This document shows positions 17,938 through 27,399 of a stretch of DNA of 64,000 nucleotides, piece by piece. This DNA is from Halomonas sp. TD01 (lineage in GTDB: Bacteria > Pseudomonadota > Gammaproteobacteria > Pseudomonadales > Halomonadaceae). Position numbers and translations under genes: made by a program. The notes under the pieces are model-generated. The model was not told the origin of the DNA. It saw only the letters and a program-made list of their open reading frames with translations, and did no database searches. Position 1 is the first letter of the stretch. Each line of letters starts with the position of its first letter. Location of the stretch: assembly GCF_923868895.1 (NCBI RefSeq), contig NZ_OV350343.1:1612001-1676000 (forward strand), in the 5' to 3' direction.

Positions 17938-19785
17938 ATGAGCACCATTCGACTCACCATGGCTCAAGCGCTGGTTAAGTACCTTGCCGCCCAGCGTATC
18001 GACATCAACGGCCAAGAAGTGGCGCTTTTTGAGGGGGTATTTGCGATTTTTGGTCATGGCAACGTGGCAGGGTTAGGCGAAGCGCTTTATCACGTGCAAG
18101 ACGAATTGCCGACCTTTCGTGCCCATAACGAACAGTCCATGGCCCACGCGGCGATCGCCTTTGCCAAGGCCAATGGCCGTCAGCGTCTAATGGCGGCGAC
18201 CAGCTCCATCGGCCCAGGGGCGACCAATATGGTCACCGCTGCGGCGCTTGCTCATGCCAACCGGTTGCCGATCCTGCTGCTGCCGGGGGACACCTTTGCC
18301 ACCCGCGAACCGGATCCGGTACTGCAACAAGTGGAACATTTCGGTGACCCGACGATTAGCGTCAACGACTGTTTTCGCCCGGTATCGCGCTACTTCGACC
18401 GCATTAACCGCCCCGAGCAGTTGCTGACTAGCCTGCCCCAGGCGATTGCCACCCTGCTTGACCCTGAGCACTGCGGCCCCGCGACCCTGGCGCTGCCCCA
18501 GGATGTGCAAACCTTTGCCTATGATTATCCGGAGGCATTTTTTGCCCCCAAAGTGCATCGCATTCGCCGCTCGCCGCCAGATGCTTTCGAACTTCGCCAA
18601 GCCATCGCCGCACTGCAACAGGCCAAGCGCCCGCTGATCATTGCCGGCGGCGGCGTGCATTACGCCGCTGCCTGCGATGCCCTGGCAGAGTTTGCTAAAG
18701 CGCGGGGCATCCCGGTAGCCGAAACCCAGGCCGGCAAAGGAGCGTTGGCCGATAGCCACCCTTGCGCAGTGGGTGCCATTGGGGTGACCGGCAGCGCAGC
18801 CGCCAACCAATTGGCGGAGCAGGCAGATGTCATTATGGCGGTGGGCACGCGTTTGCAGGACTTTACCACTGGCTCTCGGGCGCTGTTTGAAAACAACGAT
18901 AAAACACTGATCGCCCTTAACGTTGGCCGTTTCGATAGCTTGAAGCATCAAGCATTGCCGCTTAGCTGCGATGCTTTGATCGGGCTGGGGCAACTCGACG
19001 CAGCGCTGGGCGAGTGGCGCGGTAGCGATGAATGGCGCGAACAAACCGGCACGCTCAAACGCGAATGGGCCGAAATAGTGCGCCGTGTAACCGCAGATCA
19101 AGGGCTAGCGCTGCCTACCGATGCTCAGGTGATCGGTGCGGTCAATCGTCAGGCAGGCAACGATACCACCGTGGTATGCGCCGCCGGTGGTTTGCCCGGC
19201 GAGCTGCATAAGCTCTGGCAATGCTCTGGCCCCGGCAGCTACCACGTGGAGTACGGCTTCTCCTGCATGGGCTATGAAATTGCCGGCGGGCTGGGCGTCA
19301 AGATGGCCAAGCCAGAGCGGGAAGTAGTAGTGATGGTCGGCGATGGCAGCTACCTGATGCACAACTCAGAGCTGGCGACCTCGGTGATGCTGGGCCACAG
19401 GCTGATTGTGGTGGTGTTAGATAACCGCGGCTATGGCTGCATCAACCGCTTGCAGCAGGCCACCGGCGGAGCAGGTTTCAACAACCTGCTGCAAGACTGC
19501 CGCACTGTCGAGGCGGGCGCACCGAAAACCGATTTTGCCGCCCACGCCAAAGCGTTGGGCTGTGAGTCTGAATCGGTGAGCGGTATTGCGGAACTGGAGC
19601 AGGCGCTGGTGCGCGCTCGCAGCGCCACCTCGACTTATGTGATTGCCCTGGATACTGACCCTTTACCCAGCACCCACGAAGGCGGCGCTTGGTGGGAAGT
19701 GGCCGTGCCCGAGGTTTCCGAGCGTGAAGCGGTCAATAAAGCCTATCAAGGGTACCGCGAAGCCAAGCAGCGCCAGGCCCGCTAA
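17938..19785 (+). CDS. iolD: 3D-(3,5/4)-trihydroxycyclohexane-1,2-dione hydrolase
   Basis: 615 aa thiamine-diphosphate enzyme that opens the inositol ring to 5-deoxy-D-glucuronate. It has the N-terminal pyrimidine-binding domain with a conserved Glu (AHNEQSMAHAA), a central domain (IAGGGVHYAAA) and a C-terminal domain with the diphosphate motif GDGS (468-471). The GAGGAGG ribosome site lies inside the end of iolC. Length and domain order match IolD. Confidence 0.94.
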   Translation: MSTIRLTMAQALVKYLAAQRIDINGQEVALFEGVFAIFGHGNVAGLGEALYHVQDELPTFRAHNEQSMAHAAIAFAKANGRQRLMAATSSIGPGATNMVTAAALAHANRLPILLLPGDTFATREPDPVLQQVEHFGDPTISVNDCFRPVSRYFDRINRPEQLLTSLPQAIATLLDPEHCGPATLALPQDVQTFAYDYPEAFFAPKVHRIRRSPPDAFELRQAIAALQQAKRPLIIAGGGVHYAAACDALAEFAKARGIPVAETQAGKGALADSHPCAVGAIGVTGSAAANQLAEQADVIMAVGTRLQDFTTGSRALFENNDKTLIALNVGRFDSLKHQALPLSCDALIGLGQLDAALGEWRGSDEWREQTGTLKREWAEIVRRVTADQGLALPTDAQVIGAVNRQAGNDTTVVCAAGGLPGELHKLWQCSGPGSYHVEYGFSCMGYEIAGGLGVKMAKPEREVVVMVGDGSYLMHNSELATSVMLGHRLIVVVLDNRGYGCINRLQQATGGAGFNNLLQDCRTVEAGAPKTDFAAHAKALGCESESVSGIAELEQALVRARSATSTYVIALDTDPLPSTHEGGAWWEVAVPEVSEREAVNKAYQGYREAKQRQAR

Positions 19786-19871
19786 TCGAATGCAGAACAT
19801 CAGAGAGTCGGCGATAGGGTAAAGCGCCCTAACGCCAAAAATACTCAGACAAAAATGACAAGGAATACGCT

Positions 19872-20774
19872 ATGCCGACGGTTACTTTAGGCATCAATCC
19901 GCTCACCTGGACCAACGATGACTTGCCCAGCCTGGGTGGCGCAACACCGCTGGAAACCTGTTTGAAAGAGGGTCGCGAGGCAGGTTTTAGTGGTTTTGAA
20001 TTAGGTAACAAGTTCCCCCGTACACCTGACGCCTTGAATCAGGTGCTTAGCGCCCACGACTTGGCGCTTGTGTCGGGCTGGTACTCCGCGCAGCTGTTGG
20101 AACGCACACCTGAAGAAGAGATTGACGCCATTCAGGATCACATGAACCTGCTCAAGGAGTGTGGCGCGAAGGTGATGGTGCTTTGTGAAGTCACCCACTG
20201 TGTACACGGCGATCAGGAGCGCCCGCTCTCCCACCGCCCGCATCTTTCCGAGCAAGAGTGGCAGCGACTGCTGCATGGCCTGGAAGTGGTGGGCGACTAC
20301 CTGAAATCCCAGGGCATTCAGCTGGTGTATCACCATCACCTGGGCACGGTGATCGAAAGCCAGGCCGACGTTGAGCGCTTAATGGATAACACCGGTGAAG
20401 GGGTGGGGTTGCTGCTCGACTTTGGTCATCTGCGCGGTGCCGGCGGTGACCCACTCGCCATCGCCAAACGCTACAGCCAGCGTATCCACCATGTGCACTG
20501 CAAAGACCTTCGCTTTCCAGTGCTGGACGCGGTACGCAACCGCGACAAAAGCTTTTTAAACGGCGTGTTAGATGGCCTGTTTACGGTGCCAGGGGATGGC
20601 AATGTGGATTTTTTGCCCGCCTTAACCCACCTGTGCGAACAGGGCTACCAGGGGTGGTTAGTGGTTGAAGCCGAACAAGACCCGGAAGTTGCCCATCCGC
20701 TGACTTACGCCCGCCTGAGTTACCGCAACCTACGCCAACTTGCCGAGCAGGCAGGCTTCGACGTTGCCAGCTAA
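19872..20774 (+). CDS. iolE: Inosose (2-keto-myo-inositol) dehydratase
   Basis: 300 aa TIM-barrel protein that dehydrates scyllo-inosose to the trihydroxycyclohexane dione used by IolD. Family segments visible are GINPLTWTNDDLP near the start, YHHHLGTVIE in the middle and LLLDFGHLRGAGGDP, then IHHVHCKDLR with metal-binding His and Asp. An AAGGAATACGCT ribosome site precedes the ATG. It lies between iolD and iolA. Confidence 0.92.
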   Translation: MPTVTLGINPLTWTNDDLPSLGGATPLETCLKEGREAGFSGFELGNKFPRTPDALNQVLSAHDLALVSGWYSAQLLERTPEEEIDAIQDHMNLLKECGAKVMVLCEVTHCVHGDQERPLSHRPHLSEQEWQRLLHGLEVVGDYLKSQGIQLVYHHHLGTVIESQADVERLMDNTGEGVGLLLDFGHLRGAGGDPLAIAKRYSQRIHHVHCKDLRFPVLDAVRNRDKSFLNGVLDGLFTVPGDGNVDFLPALTHLCEQGYQGWLVVEAEQDPEVAHPLTYARLSYRNLRQLAEQAGFDVAS

Positions 20775-20802
20775 ACAGCACCGCTTTTAATCAGGAGCTT
20801 GT

Positions 20803-22305
20803 ATGAAGACGCTATCCCACTATCTTAATGGTCAGCTCTCTGCCGGTCAGAGCCAGCGCACTTCGCCGGTTTATAACCCGGCCACCGGTGAGCAGAGCGC
20901 CCAGGTGGCGCTGGCCACCGCTGATGAAACCCGCGAAGCGGTGCGCATCGCCGATGAGGCCTTTGTCGCCTGGTCAAAAACCTCGCCGCTGAAGCGTTCG
21001 CGTATCCTATTTAAATTTAAAGCGCTGGTTGAGGAGCACACCGATGAGCTGGCGCGCCTGATCTCCAGCGAACACGGCAAGGTGTTTTCAGACGCCAAAG
21101 GTGAAGTGACCCGGGGCCTGGAAGTGGTCGAGTTTGCCTGCGGCATTCCCCACCTGCAGAAGGGCGAGCACTCCATGAACGTCGGCACCGGCGTTGATAG
21201 CTATTCGATGATGCAGCCGCTGGGCGTGTGCGCCGGTATCTCGCCGTTCAACTTCCCCGCCATGGTGCCCATGTGGATGTTCCCCATTGCACTGGCCTGC
21301 GGCAACACCTTCGTCATGAAGCCTTCGGAAAAAGATCCCTCCACGCCGCTGCGCTTAGCCGAGCTGTTAAGCGAAGCGGGCCTGCCTGATGGCGTCTTTA
21401 ACGTCGTCAATGGTGATAAAGAAGCGGTAGATGTGCTGCTCACCGATGAGCGTGTTCAGGCGGTCAGCTTTGTCGGCTCCACACCCATCGCCGAGTACAT
21501 CTACGCTACCGCATCAGCCCATGGCAAGCGTGTTCAGGCCCTGGGCGGGGCTAAAAACCATATGGTGATCATGCCCGATGCGGATCTCGATCAAGCCGTG
21601 GGTGCCCTGATGGGCGCGGCCTATGGCTCGGCAGGCGAGCGCTGCATGGCGATTTCTGTGGCCGTGCCCGTAGGCGAAGATACCGCCAACCGTCTGCGTG
21701 AAAAGCTGGTGGCCGAACTGGATAAACTCACGGTCGGGCCAGGCCTGGTTGATGGCCCGGATAACGATATGGGGCCGCTGATCACCCGCGAGCATCTTGA
21801 GAAAGTGGCGGGCTATATCCAGGTCGGCGTGGATGAAGGCGCAGAGCTTGTGGTCGACGGTCGCCAGACAGCGGTTGACGGTGCAGGCGATGGTTACTTT
21901 ATCGGCGGCAGCCTGTTTGACCATGTCACGCCCAGCATGCGTATTCACTCCGAGGAGATCTTTGGTCCGGTGCTGGCCATTGCTCGCGTGGCGAGCTTCG
22001 ACGAAGCGGTCAGCATGATCAACGCTCATGAATACGGCAACGGCACGGCAATCTTTACCCGCGACGGCGATGCGGCGCGTCAGTACTGCGAGCAGATCCA
22101 GGTCGGTATGGTCGGCGTTAACGTACCTATCCCGGTACCCATGGCGTTCCACAGTTTTGGCGGTTGGAAGCGCTCGCTGTTTGGCCCGCTGCACATGCAC
22201 GGCCCCGACGGTGTGCGTTTCTACACCCGTATGAAAACCATCACTCAACGCTGGCCCAGCGGCATTCGTGAAGAGACCAACCACTTCACCATGCCGACCA
22301 TGTAA
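20803..22305 (+). CDS. iolA: (Methyl)malonate-semialdehyde dehydrogenase
   Basis: 500 aa CoA-acylating aldehyde dehydrogenase of the MmsA group, which turns malonate semialdehyde from inositol into acetyl-CoA, and methylmalonate semialdehyde from valine into propionyl-CoA. The catalytic Cys is residue 281 in [11 protein letters not shown]. MmsA-typical segments are [12 protein letters not shown] and the end region with HFTMPTM. It is the last step of the pathway and is followed by a strong hairpin. Confidence 0.92.
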   Translation: MKTLSHYLNGQLSAGQSQRTSPVYNPATGEQSAQVALATADETREAVRIADEAFVAWSKTSPLKRSRILFKFKALVEEHTDELARLISSEHGKVFSDAKGEVTRGLEVVEFACGIPHLQKGEHSMNVGTGVDSYSMMQPLGVCAGISPFNFPAMVPMWMFPIALACGNTFVMKPSEKDPSTPLRLAELLSEAGLPDGVFNVVNGDKEAVDVLLTDERVQAVSFVGSTPIAEYIYATASAHGKRVQALGGAKNHMVIMPDADLDQAVGALMGAAYGSAGERCMAISVAVPVGEDTANRLREKLVAELDKLTVGPGLVDGPDNDMGPLITREHLEKVAGYIQVGVDEGAELVVDGRQTAVDGAGDGYFIGGSLFDHVTPSMRIHSEEIFGPVLAIARVASFDEAVSMINAHEYGNGTAIFTRDGDAARQYCEQIQVGMVGVNVPIPVPMAFHSFGGWKRSLFGPLHMHGPDGVRFYTRMKTITQRWPSGIREETNHFTMPTM

Positions 22306-22330
22306 ACAGCCTACGGGGCACGACACCATT

Positions 22331-22363
22331 TAACGCCGGGCCTAGCCCGGCGTTATTGTTTTA
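22331..22363 (+). terminator. Terminator or attenuator after iolA
   Basis: An 11-bp stem (TAACGCCGGGC, loop CTA, GCCCGGCGTTA) is followed by TTGTTTT. It stands between iolA and the next dehydrogenase gene, so the latter may be expressed mainly by read-through. Confidence 0.75.
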
Positions 22364-22380
22364 GAACAGGGATAACCACA

Positions 22381-23502
22381 ATGAAAACCCTCAAGATTGG
22401 CCTAATCGGCACCGGCTTTATGGGCAAAGCTCACGCCATTGCCTTTAATGCGGCGTCCAGCGTTTTTGAACTGCCCGCCAAGCCCGTTTGCGAACTGCTT
22501 GCGGACGTTAACCTTGCCACTGCAGAGAGCCGGGCGCGGGCCTGGGGATTTGCCCGAGCCACCGACGATTGGCGCGCTTTGGTAGAAGATAGTGAGGTGG
22601 ACGTGGTGGATATCTGCGCGCCCAACTTCCTGCATAAAGAGATGGCGCTGGCCGCCATTGCCGCTGGTAAGCATGTTTACGCCGAAAAACCGCTGGCGCT
22701 GAGCACGGCAGACGCTGACGAGATGGTCGCCGCGGCTGAAAAGGCGGGCGTCAAAACCCTGGTAGGCTTTAACTACATTCGCAATTCCGCCACCCAGTTG
22801 GCTCGTCAGATTGTTGCCAGCGGTGAAATTGGTGAGCTGATTCACTTTCGTGGACGGCACAATGAGGATTACCTGCTCGACCCGCACAAGCCCCATGACT
22901 GGCATACCAAGCGGGCGGCCGCTGGGGCCGGTGCGTTAGGTGATGTGGGGTCGCATATCCTCAATATGGCCGAATTTTTAACCGGGCAGCGCATTACCGA
23001 GGTATGCGGCCAACTGCAAATCGTCATACCCACTCGGCCTAAGGCCGATGGCAGCGGTATGGCTGCGGTAGAGAACGATGACCAGGCCCAGGCCATGCTG
23101 CGGTTTGACCAGGGGTTAATCGGTAATATCGAAACATCACGGGTGGCGGCTGGCCGCAAAATGGGCTTGGCCTACACGCTAACGGGCACCAAAGGCGCCA
23201 TTGTGTTTGACCAGGAGCGCATGAGCGAGCTGCAGCTATATCGCCACGGCGACGCCCACGGCAGGCGCGGGTTCACTACGCTGTTAGCGGGCCCGGAACA
23301 CCCCGACTATGCCGCGTTCAGCCCCGCGCCGGGGCACGGTCTGGGCTATAACGATCAGAAGATTATCGAGGTGCGCGACCTGGTGGAGGGCATCATCAAC
23401 CACCGCCCCCTCTATCCTGACTTCCGCGAAGCCGCACGGGTGAATCGTTTGATTGATGCGATTGAGTCCTCAAATAAACAAGGTATGTGGGTAGCTGTAT
23501 AA
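22381..23502 (+). CDS. Gfo/Idh/MocA-family oxidoreductase, probably inositol-related
   Basis: 373 aa NAD(P)-dependent dehydrogenase. Rossmann GTGFMG (11-16), the EKPL catalytic motif and GDVGSHILNMAEF with the conserved His. It is longer than and diverged from IolG at 9914-10909, and has an extended NYIRNS/HNEDYLLDP region seen in scyllo-inositol or related polyol dehydrogenases. It may feed a second inositol isomer into the pathway. The exact substrate cannot be read from the sequence. Confidence 0.8.
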   Translation: MKTLKIGLIGTGFMGKAHAIAFNAASSVFELPAKPVCELLADVNLATAESRARAWGFARATDDWRALVEDSEVDVVDICAPNFLHKEMALAAIAAGKHVYAEKPLALSTADADEMVAAAEKAGVKTLVGFNYIRNSATQLARQIVASGEIGELIHFRGRHNEDYLLDPHKPHDWHTKRAAAGAGALGDVGSHILNMAEFLTGQRITEVCGQLQIVIPTRPKADGSGMAAVENDDQAQAMLRFDQGLIGNIETSRVAAGRKMGLAYTLTGTKGAIVFDQERMSELQLYRHGDAHGRRGFTTLLAGPEHPDYAAFSPAPGHGLGYNDQKIIEVRDLVEGIINHRPLYPDFREAARVNRLIDAIESSNKQGMWVAV

Positions 23503-23556
23503 AATTACGCGGTTAAATCATTGAGCTATTTTCACGTGATTAGCTATTAAAGCAGG

Positions 23557-23596
23557 CCCACTGGCACTGAAACGGCAGGTTCAGCGTCAGTGGGTG
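23557..23596. terminator. Long imperfect hairpin between the convergent dehydrogenase gene and mgtE
   Basis: GCCCACTGGCACTGAA pairs with TTCAGCGTCAGTGGGT around a 7-base loop. There is no good T-run on either side. It probably limits transcription from both sides, but it is not a canonical terminator. Confidence 0.4.
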
Positions 23597-23604
23597 CATT
23601 CTGA

Positions 23605-24960
23605 TCACAAAATAATCACTGTCGCCAGCCCCAAGAACGACAGGAAACCGACCACATCAGTGACAGTGGTTAAAATGACGGCGCCTGATAATGCGGGATC
23701 TATTTGCAACCTTTTCAACACTAAGGGAATCAGCACACCCGATAAGTTCGCTAGGCTCATATTCACAAAGATGGCTAACGTAATCACCAGCGTAATCAGC
23801 GGGTCGCTGAACCACAGATAAGAAATACCGCCAACGACCAGCGACCACACTAAGCCGTTACTCATCCCCACCCACAGCTCTTTGTTATAGAGCCACTGTT
23901 TGTTATTACCGGCGAGCTGGCCGAGCGCTAAGCCGCGTATCACCACAGTGAGTGTTTGGCTGCCCGCAATCCCACCCATACTCGCGACTACCGGCATTAA
24001 GATGGCCAGCGCTACAATTTGATCCAGTACCTCCTCAAACTGCCCAATCACGAAGGCCGCTAAAAAAGCGGTGAGCAGGTTAATGCCCAGCCAAATTCCA
24101 CGGCTCTTTGCGCTGCGGAGTATCGGAGTGAAGACTTCTTCTTCATCGCTGACGCCTGACATGTGTTTTAACGTCATATCAGCATCATCTTGGGTGATTT
24201 CTAATACATCAGCGGCGTTCAACTGACCCACTAATAGCCCGTCACTATCGCAAACGGGAACAAACGGCAGCTCTTTAGAGCGGAGTAGTGCGGCAGCCTC
24301 ACTTACCTTCATCTGGTCATTTAGCGTGAAGGGGGTATCCATGTACTCATCAACGATGCTCTCCTGAGGCTGTTTGATGAGATCAATGAGCGTCAGCGTG
24401 CCCAGCAGTCGCTTATCCTTATCGGTAATCATGATCTGCTGTGACTCATCATCTAATAGGTGATGAATGCGGATATAGCGCTGTACAGCCTCCAGTGATA
24501 CGCCCTGTTTTACATTGACCGTCTCTGGGTCCATGTAACGACCGACCACGTCATCTTCATAAGCATGAAGGTTCTCAACCTGGGCACGGATCTCCTGGTC
24601 TAGGCTGGCATAGACGGTCGTTTTGATCGCATCGTCGGCGACGTCGAGAACTTCAGCTACTTCCTGGGCGTCCAGGCCTTTAACGATTTGTTCTACATCG
24701 CTGGCTGAAAGATCTTCTATATAGTCGGCACGAATATCTTCATCGACTTCGGCAAGCACCTCGCCGAGCAGTGCTTCAGGAATGTACTCCCACAATCGGT
24801 CGCGAGTTTTGGTTGGGAAAGACTCAAGCGTGCGCGCAATCGACAAAATATCGAGTTCAGCAAACAGCTCGCTCAGGGCGGCGGTATCTTCCTCATCTAA
24901 CCGTTTTTGAAGATAGAGCAGTTGCTCCTCTGAATGGGTGTATTTTTCCTCATCGCGCAT
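23605..24960 (-). CDS. mgtE: Magnesium transporter MgtE
   Basis: 451 aa from the ATG at 24960, chosen because AAAGGA is well spaced from it; another ATG three codons upstream touches that site. Cytoplasmic N-domain rich in short helices (about 1-130), two CBS domains (about 135-255) that sense magnesium, and five C-terminal transmembrane helices (about 280-451) forming the channel. The pore region GIAGSQTLTVVIRGLALGQ is highly conserved in MgtE. It faces the inositol operon and stands alone. Confidence 0.93.
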   Translation of the reverse strand: MRDEEKYTHSEEQLLYLQKRLDEEDTAALSELFAELDILSIARTLESFPTKTRDRLWEYIPEALLGEVLAEVDEDIRADYIEDLSASDVEQIVKGLDAQEVAEVLDVADDAIKTTVYASLDQEIRAQVENLHAYEDDVVGRYMDPETVNVKQGVSLEAVQRYIRIHHLLDDESQQIMITDKDKRLLGTLTLIDLIKQPQESIVDEYMDTPFTLNDQMKVSEAAALLRSKELPFVPVCDSDGLLVGQLNAADVLEITQDDADMTLKHMSGVSDEEEVFTPILRSAKSRGIWLGINLLTAFLAAFVIGQFEEVLDQIVALAILMPVVASMGGIAGSQTLTVVIRGLALGQLAGNNKQWLYNKELWVGMSNGLVWSLVVGGISYLWFSDPLITLVITLAIFVNMSLANLSGVLIPLVLKRLQIDPALSGAVILTTVTDVVGFLSFLGLATVIIL

Positions 24961-25049
24961 AGAGTCCATCCTTTGGAAAATTAGTTTTTAACACAACTAC
25001 TAGAAAGCACTTGATGGCTCATGATGAATCTTATCGATAGGCTGGGTTG

Positions 25050-25084
25050 AAAGCCATGTCGGTATTTAATGCCAGCATGGCTTT
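25050..25084 (-). terminator. Hairpin after the DUF6482-like gene
   Basis: AAAGCCATG and CATGGCTTT pair across an inner GGTATTTAATGCC segment that also pairs partly. On the minus strand the stem is followed only by a short weak T-stretch. It lies 33 bp beyond the stop of the gene at 25117-25464. Confidence 0.45.
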
Positions 25085-25116
25085 TGGCTTCACTGAAACG
25101 GTGGTTGGGTTAGCAA

Positions 25117-25464
25117 TCAGTGCCGTGTCTCAAACGCAACGCGAACGCCGTAAGCCATGCGTTGTTGAGCCGAAACTGGCGGGGTGTCGTTGCCGATCAT
25201 TTCGTCGACGGCGTCTGCCCAAGTGAGAACGCCGTGGGTAAAGCCAAGTGGCGCCAGTGCGCGGCTGACACATTGGGTACCGCTAAAGCGCTTGGTTTCA
25301 CCTTGGGAATCGACCAGTAAACTAACCGAGTCATTGTGATGCAATCGCACGATATACCAGCCCATGTCGAGCCCAAGCAGCTCTACTTCAGGACGCGGCG
25401 CGGAGGTTTGTGAGCGTTGTAAAAGTTCTTCAAGGGTAAGACGCGCTGGGAGCGTTGAGGACAT
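25117..25464 (-). CDS. Small conserved protein, DUF6482-like
   Basis: 115 aa, soluble, no signal or membrane segment. The central part (WYIVRLHHNDSVSLLVD, then TQCVSRALAPLGF) resembles a small family common in Halomonas and Pseudomonas (DUF6482, from memory). A GAGGTGATGCC ribosome site precedes the ATG. It forms a single-gene unit. Function unknown. Confidence 0.7.
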   Translation of the reverse strand: MSSTLPARLTLEELLQRSQTSAPRPEVELLGLDMGWYIVRLHHNDSVSLLVDSQGETKRFSGTQCVSRALAPLGFTHGVLTWADAVDEMIGNDTPPVSAQQRMAYGVRVAFETRH

Positions 25465-25591
25465 GGCATCACCTCACTAGACGATAAACTTATATACGTT
25501 TAAGTCTAAGGTTTGTGATGCTTTTGTACAGCTGTTTTGTACTGCTTCGTATGCCTCTCTATGAGGCTAGCCTGCTGTGATGCCCTGTTGA

Positions 25592-26365
25592 TCAATGATC
25601 TAGCGCTAGCCAGGGGGTACCGTTCGTACGGTGTGATGTGGGGTGGCTCAGTGCAGTAATATCGGCATGATAGATAGCCGCTATGCGTTGCGGATCAAGT
25701 ACCTCAGCGGGCGAGCCGTGAGCAATACGCTGACCTTGATGCAACAGCCACACTCGGTCGGCGTAGGTGCCAGCTAAGTTGAGGTCGTGAAGCACGCAGA
25801 CAATCGCCATATGATGTCGTTCTGCCCAGGTGCGCAGTTGACGCATTAAGCGCTGCTGCTGACCGATATCCAGAGCGCTAGTGGGTTCATCCAGCAGTAA
25901 AAGTCCGCCATCTTTGGCGGTGGGTGCGCGTCGAGAGAGTAGCTGACAGGCACCCCGCGCAATCATTACCCGTTGGCGTTCGCCGCCAGAGAGCGAAAGC
26001 ACGCTGCGTTTGGCAAGGTGCGTCAGGTCTAAATCATGCAGTAGCTCTGCAACAAGTGTGCTGCTTGGATTGCTGCCTAAACTCATCAGCTCACAGGTTT
26101 GCCAATCAAAGCCGAGTAACTCCTGTTGGGCCACTAGCGCCCGGCGATTGGCAAGCTCGCTGATTGGCCAATCACTCAGACGCTTTCCATCCAGGTGTAG
26201 CTCGCCTTGTTCACAAGGGCGAAACCCCGACAGCATGCTAAGTAAGGTGCTTTTGCCCGCGCCGTTAGGCCCAACAATAGCGAGCAGTTCTCCAGGGCGA
26301 AGGGTGCCGTCCAGCGGCGCGATAGAGGGCGTGGTGGTGAAACCAGCTTGATGTAGGGTTAGCAT
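25592..26365 (-). CDS. hmuV: Heme ABC transporter, ATP-binding protein
   Basis: 257 aa from the ATG at 26365. A longer frame to 26611 runs inside hmuU and has no family similarity, so it is rejected. Walker A GPNGAGKST (32-40), signature LSGGERQ, Walker [13 protein letters not shown] and H-loop VLHDLNLA identify a FecE/HmuV-type ATPase. It energises heme import with HmuU. Its start overlaps the hmuU stop by seven bases. It is the last gene of the heme operon. Confidence 0.9.
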   Translation of the reverse strand: MLTLHQAGFTTTPSIAPLDGTLRPGELLAIVGPNGAGKSTLLSMLSGFRPCEQGELHLDGKRLSDWPISELANRRALVAQQELLGFDWQTCELMSLGSNPSSTLVAELLHDLDLTHLAKRSVLSLSGGERQRVMIARGACQLLSRRAPTAKDGGLLLLDEPTSALDIGQQQRLMRQLRTWAERHHMAIVCVLHDLNLAGTYADRVWLLHQGQRIAHGSPAEVLDPQRIAAIYHADITALSHPTSHRTNGTPWLALDH

Positions 26366-27399
26366 GCCCGATTCCGACGCATTAGGAGGTAAAGAAAGTA
26401 AGGGCCACCCAGTAAGCTGGTTAACAGCCCGACAGGAATTTCGGCAGGGGCACCTAGGGTGCGCGCCAGGGTATCGGCCACCACTAGCAGTAGTGCACCG
26501 CCTAACATAGAGGCGGGTAGCAGCAGGCGATGGCCAGGCCCGAGCCAAAGTCGTAGGCAGTGGGGGATGAGCAAGCCAAGAAAGCCAATTACGCCGGTCA
26601 GCGCGACGCACAGCCCTACGCCAAGCGAGGTAGCAACAACCACACGGCGTTTTAAGCGCGTTGCATCCAAGCCTGCCGCATGGGCGGTAGATTCGCCTAG
26701 CTGAAGTAGATCAAGCTCACGAGCGCTGCGTATTAACAGCCATAGGGCAACAGCAATAAGGACAAGGGCTAAGGCCGTGGTGCGCCACAGAGCGTTGGTA
26801 AGCGTGCCCATCCCCCAGAGACTTAGCTGGCGTAGCTGCTCATCGCTGGCAATAAACGCCAGTACGCCGCCCCCAGCGCCAGCTAAGGTGTTGATTGCCA
26901 AGCCTGCTAGCAGCAGCGACATCACGGCGGCACTGCCACCACCTTGGCGCTTGGCAATGCCAAATACCACTAAGCAAACGCTAAGTGCCCCTAGGAACCC
27001 AGCCGCAAACTGGCCATAGAGGCTACCGGCAGCGCTGCCCTGAAATAGCACAATCCAAAGTGCTACAAATAGCCCTGCACCACTGGCAAGGCCTAATAGC
27101 GTTGGGTCGGCCAATGGGTTTCTAAATAGCCCCTGCATGGCGGCACCACTGCCCGCCAGCATCGCCCCCACGGCAACCCCCAGAAGTAGGCGCGGTAGGC
27201 GTAGCTGCCACCACACTTGGACACTGAGCTCGTCCGCGCTGCCATTGATAAGTGCCCAGGGTGACACGCCTAGCGCGCCTGAAGCCGCACCCCAGCCCAG
27301 GGCAATTAATAGTGCCAGTGTCAGGCCACTCAACACACGTGTGGCTCGGTTAAGCGGGAGTGAGGGCCGATAACGATCATGGGAAGCGCTGGTAATCAT
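26359..27399 (-). CDS. hmuU: Heme ABC transporter, permease
   Basis: 346 aa FecCD-family permease with about nine to ten transmembrane helices. Family motifs are LRLPRLLLGVAVGAMLAGSGAAMQGLFRNPLADP near the second helix region (residues about 68-100) and GLLIPHCLRLWLG before the last helices. It overlaps hmuT by four bases (ATGA) and hmuV by seven, typical of a coupled ABC operon. It carries heme from HmuT across the inner membrane. Confidence 0.9.
   Translation of the reverse strand: MITSASHDRYRPSLPLNRATRVLSGLTLALLIALGWGAASGALGVSPWALINGSADELSVQVWWQLRLPRLLLGVAVGAMLAGSGAAMQGLFRNPLADPTLLGLASGAGLFVALWIVLFQGSAAGSLYGQFAAGFLGALSVCLVVFGIAKRQGGGSAAVMSLLLAGLAINTLAGAGGGVLAFIASDEQLRQLSLWGMGTLTNALWRTTALALVLIAVALWLLIRSARELDLLQLGESTAHAAGLDATRLKRRVVVATSLGVGLCVALTGVIGFLGLLIPHCLRLWLGPGHRLLLPASMLGGALLLVVADTLARTLGAPAEIPVGLLTSLLGGPYFLYLLMRRNRAC

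Noticed and set aside
18187..19101. 304-residue open frame on the minus strand
   Set aside because: It is antisense to iolD, which has clear catalytic motifs throughout; long antisense frames are expected in GC-rich coding DNA.
21514..22329. 271-residue open frame on the minus strand
   Set aside because: Antisense to iolA; the His- and Asp-rich, low-similarity translation is typical of a shadow frame.
22402..22905. 167-residue minus-strand frame
   Set aside because: Antisense to the Gfo/Idh/MocA gene, with no ribosome site or family features.
26366..26611. N-terminal extension of hmuV
   Set aside because: It lies wholly inside hmuU in another frame and does not resemble ABC ATPases; the family start is at 26365.
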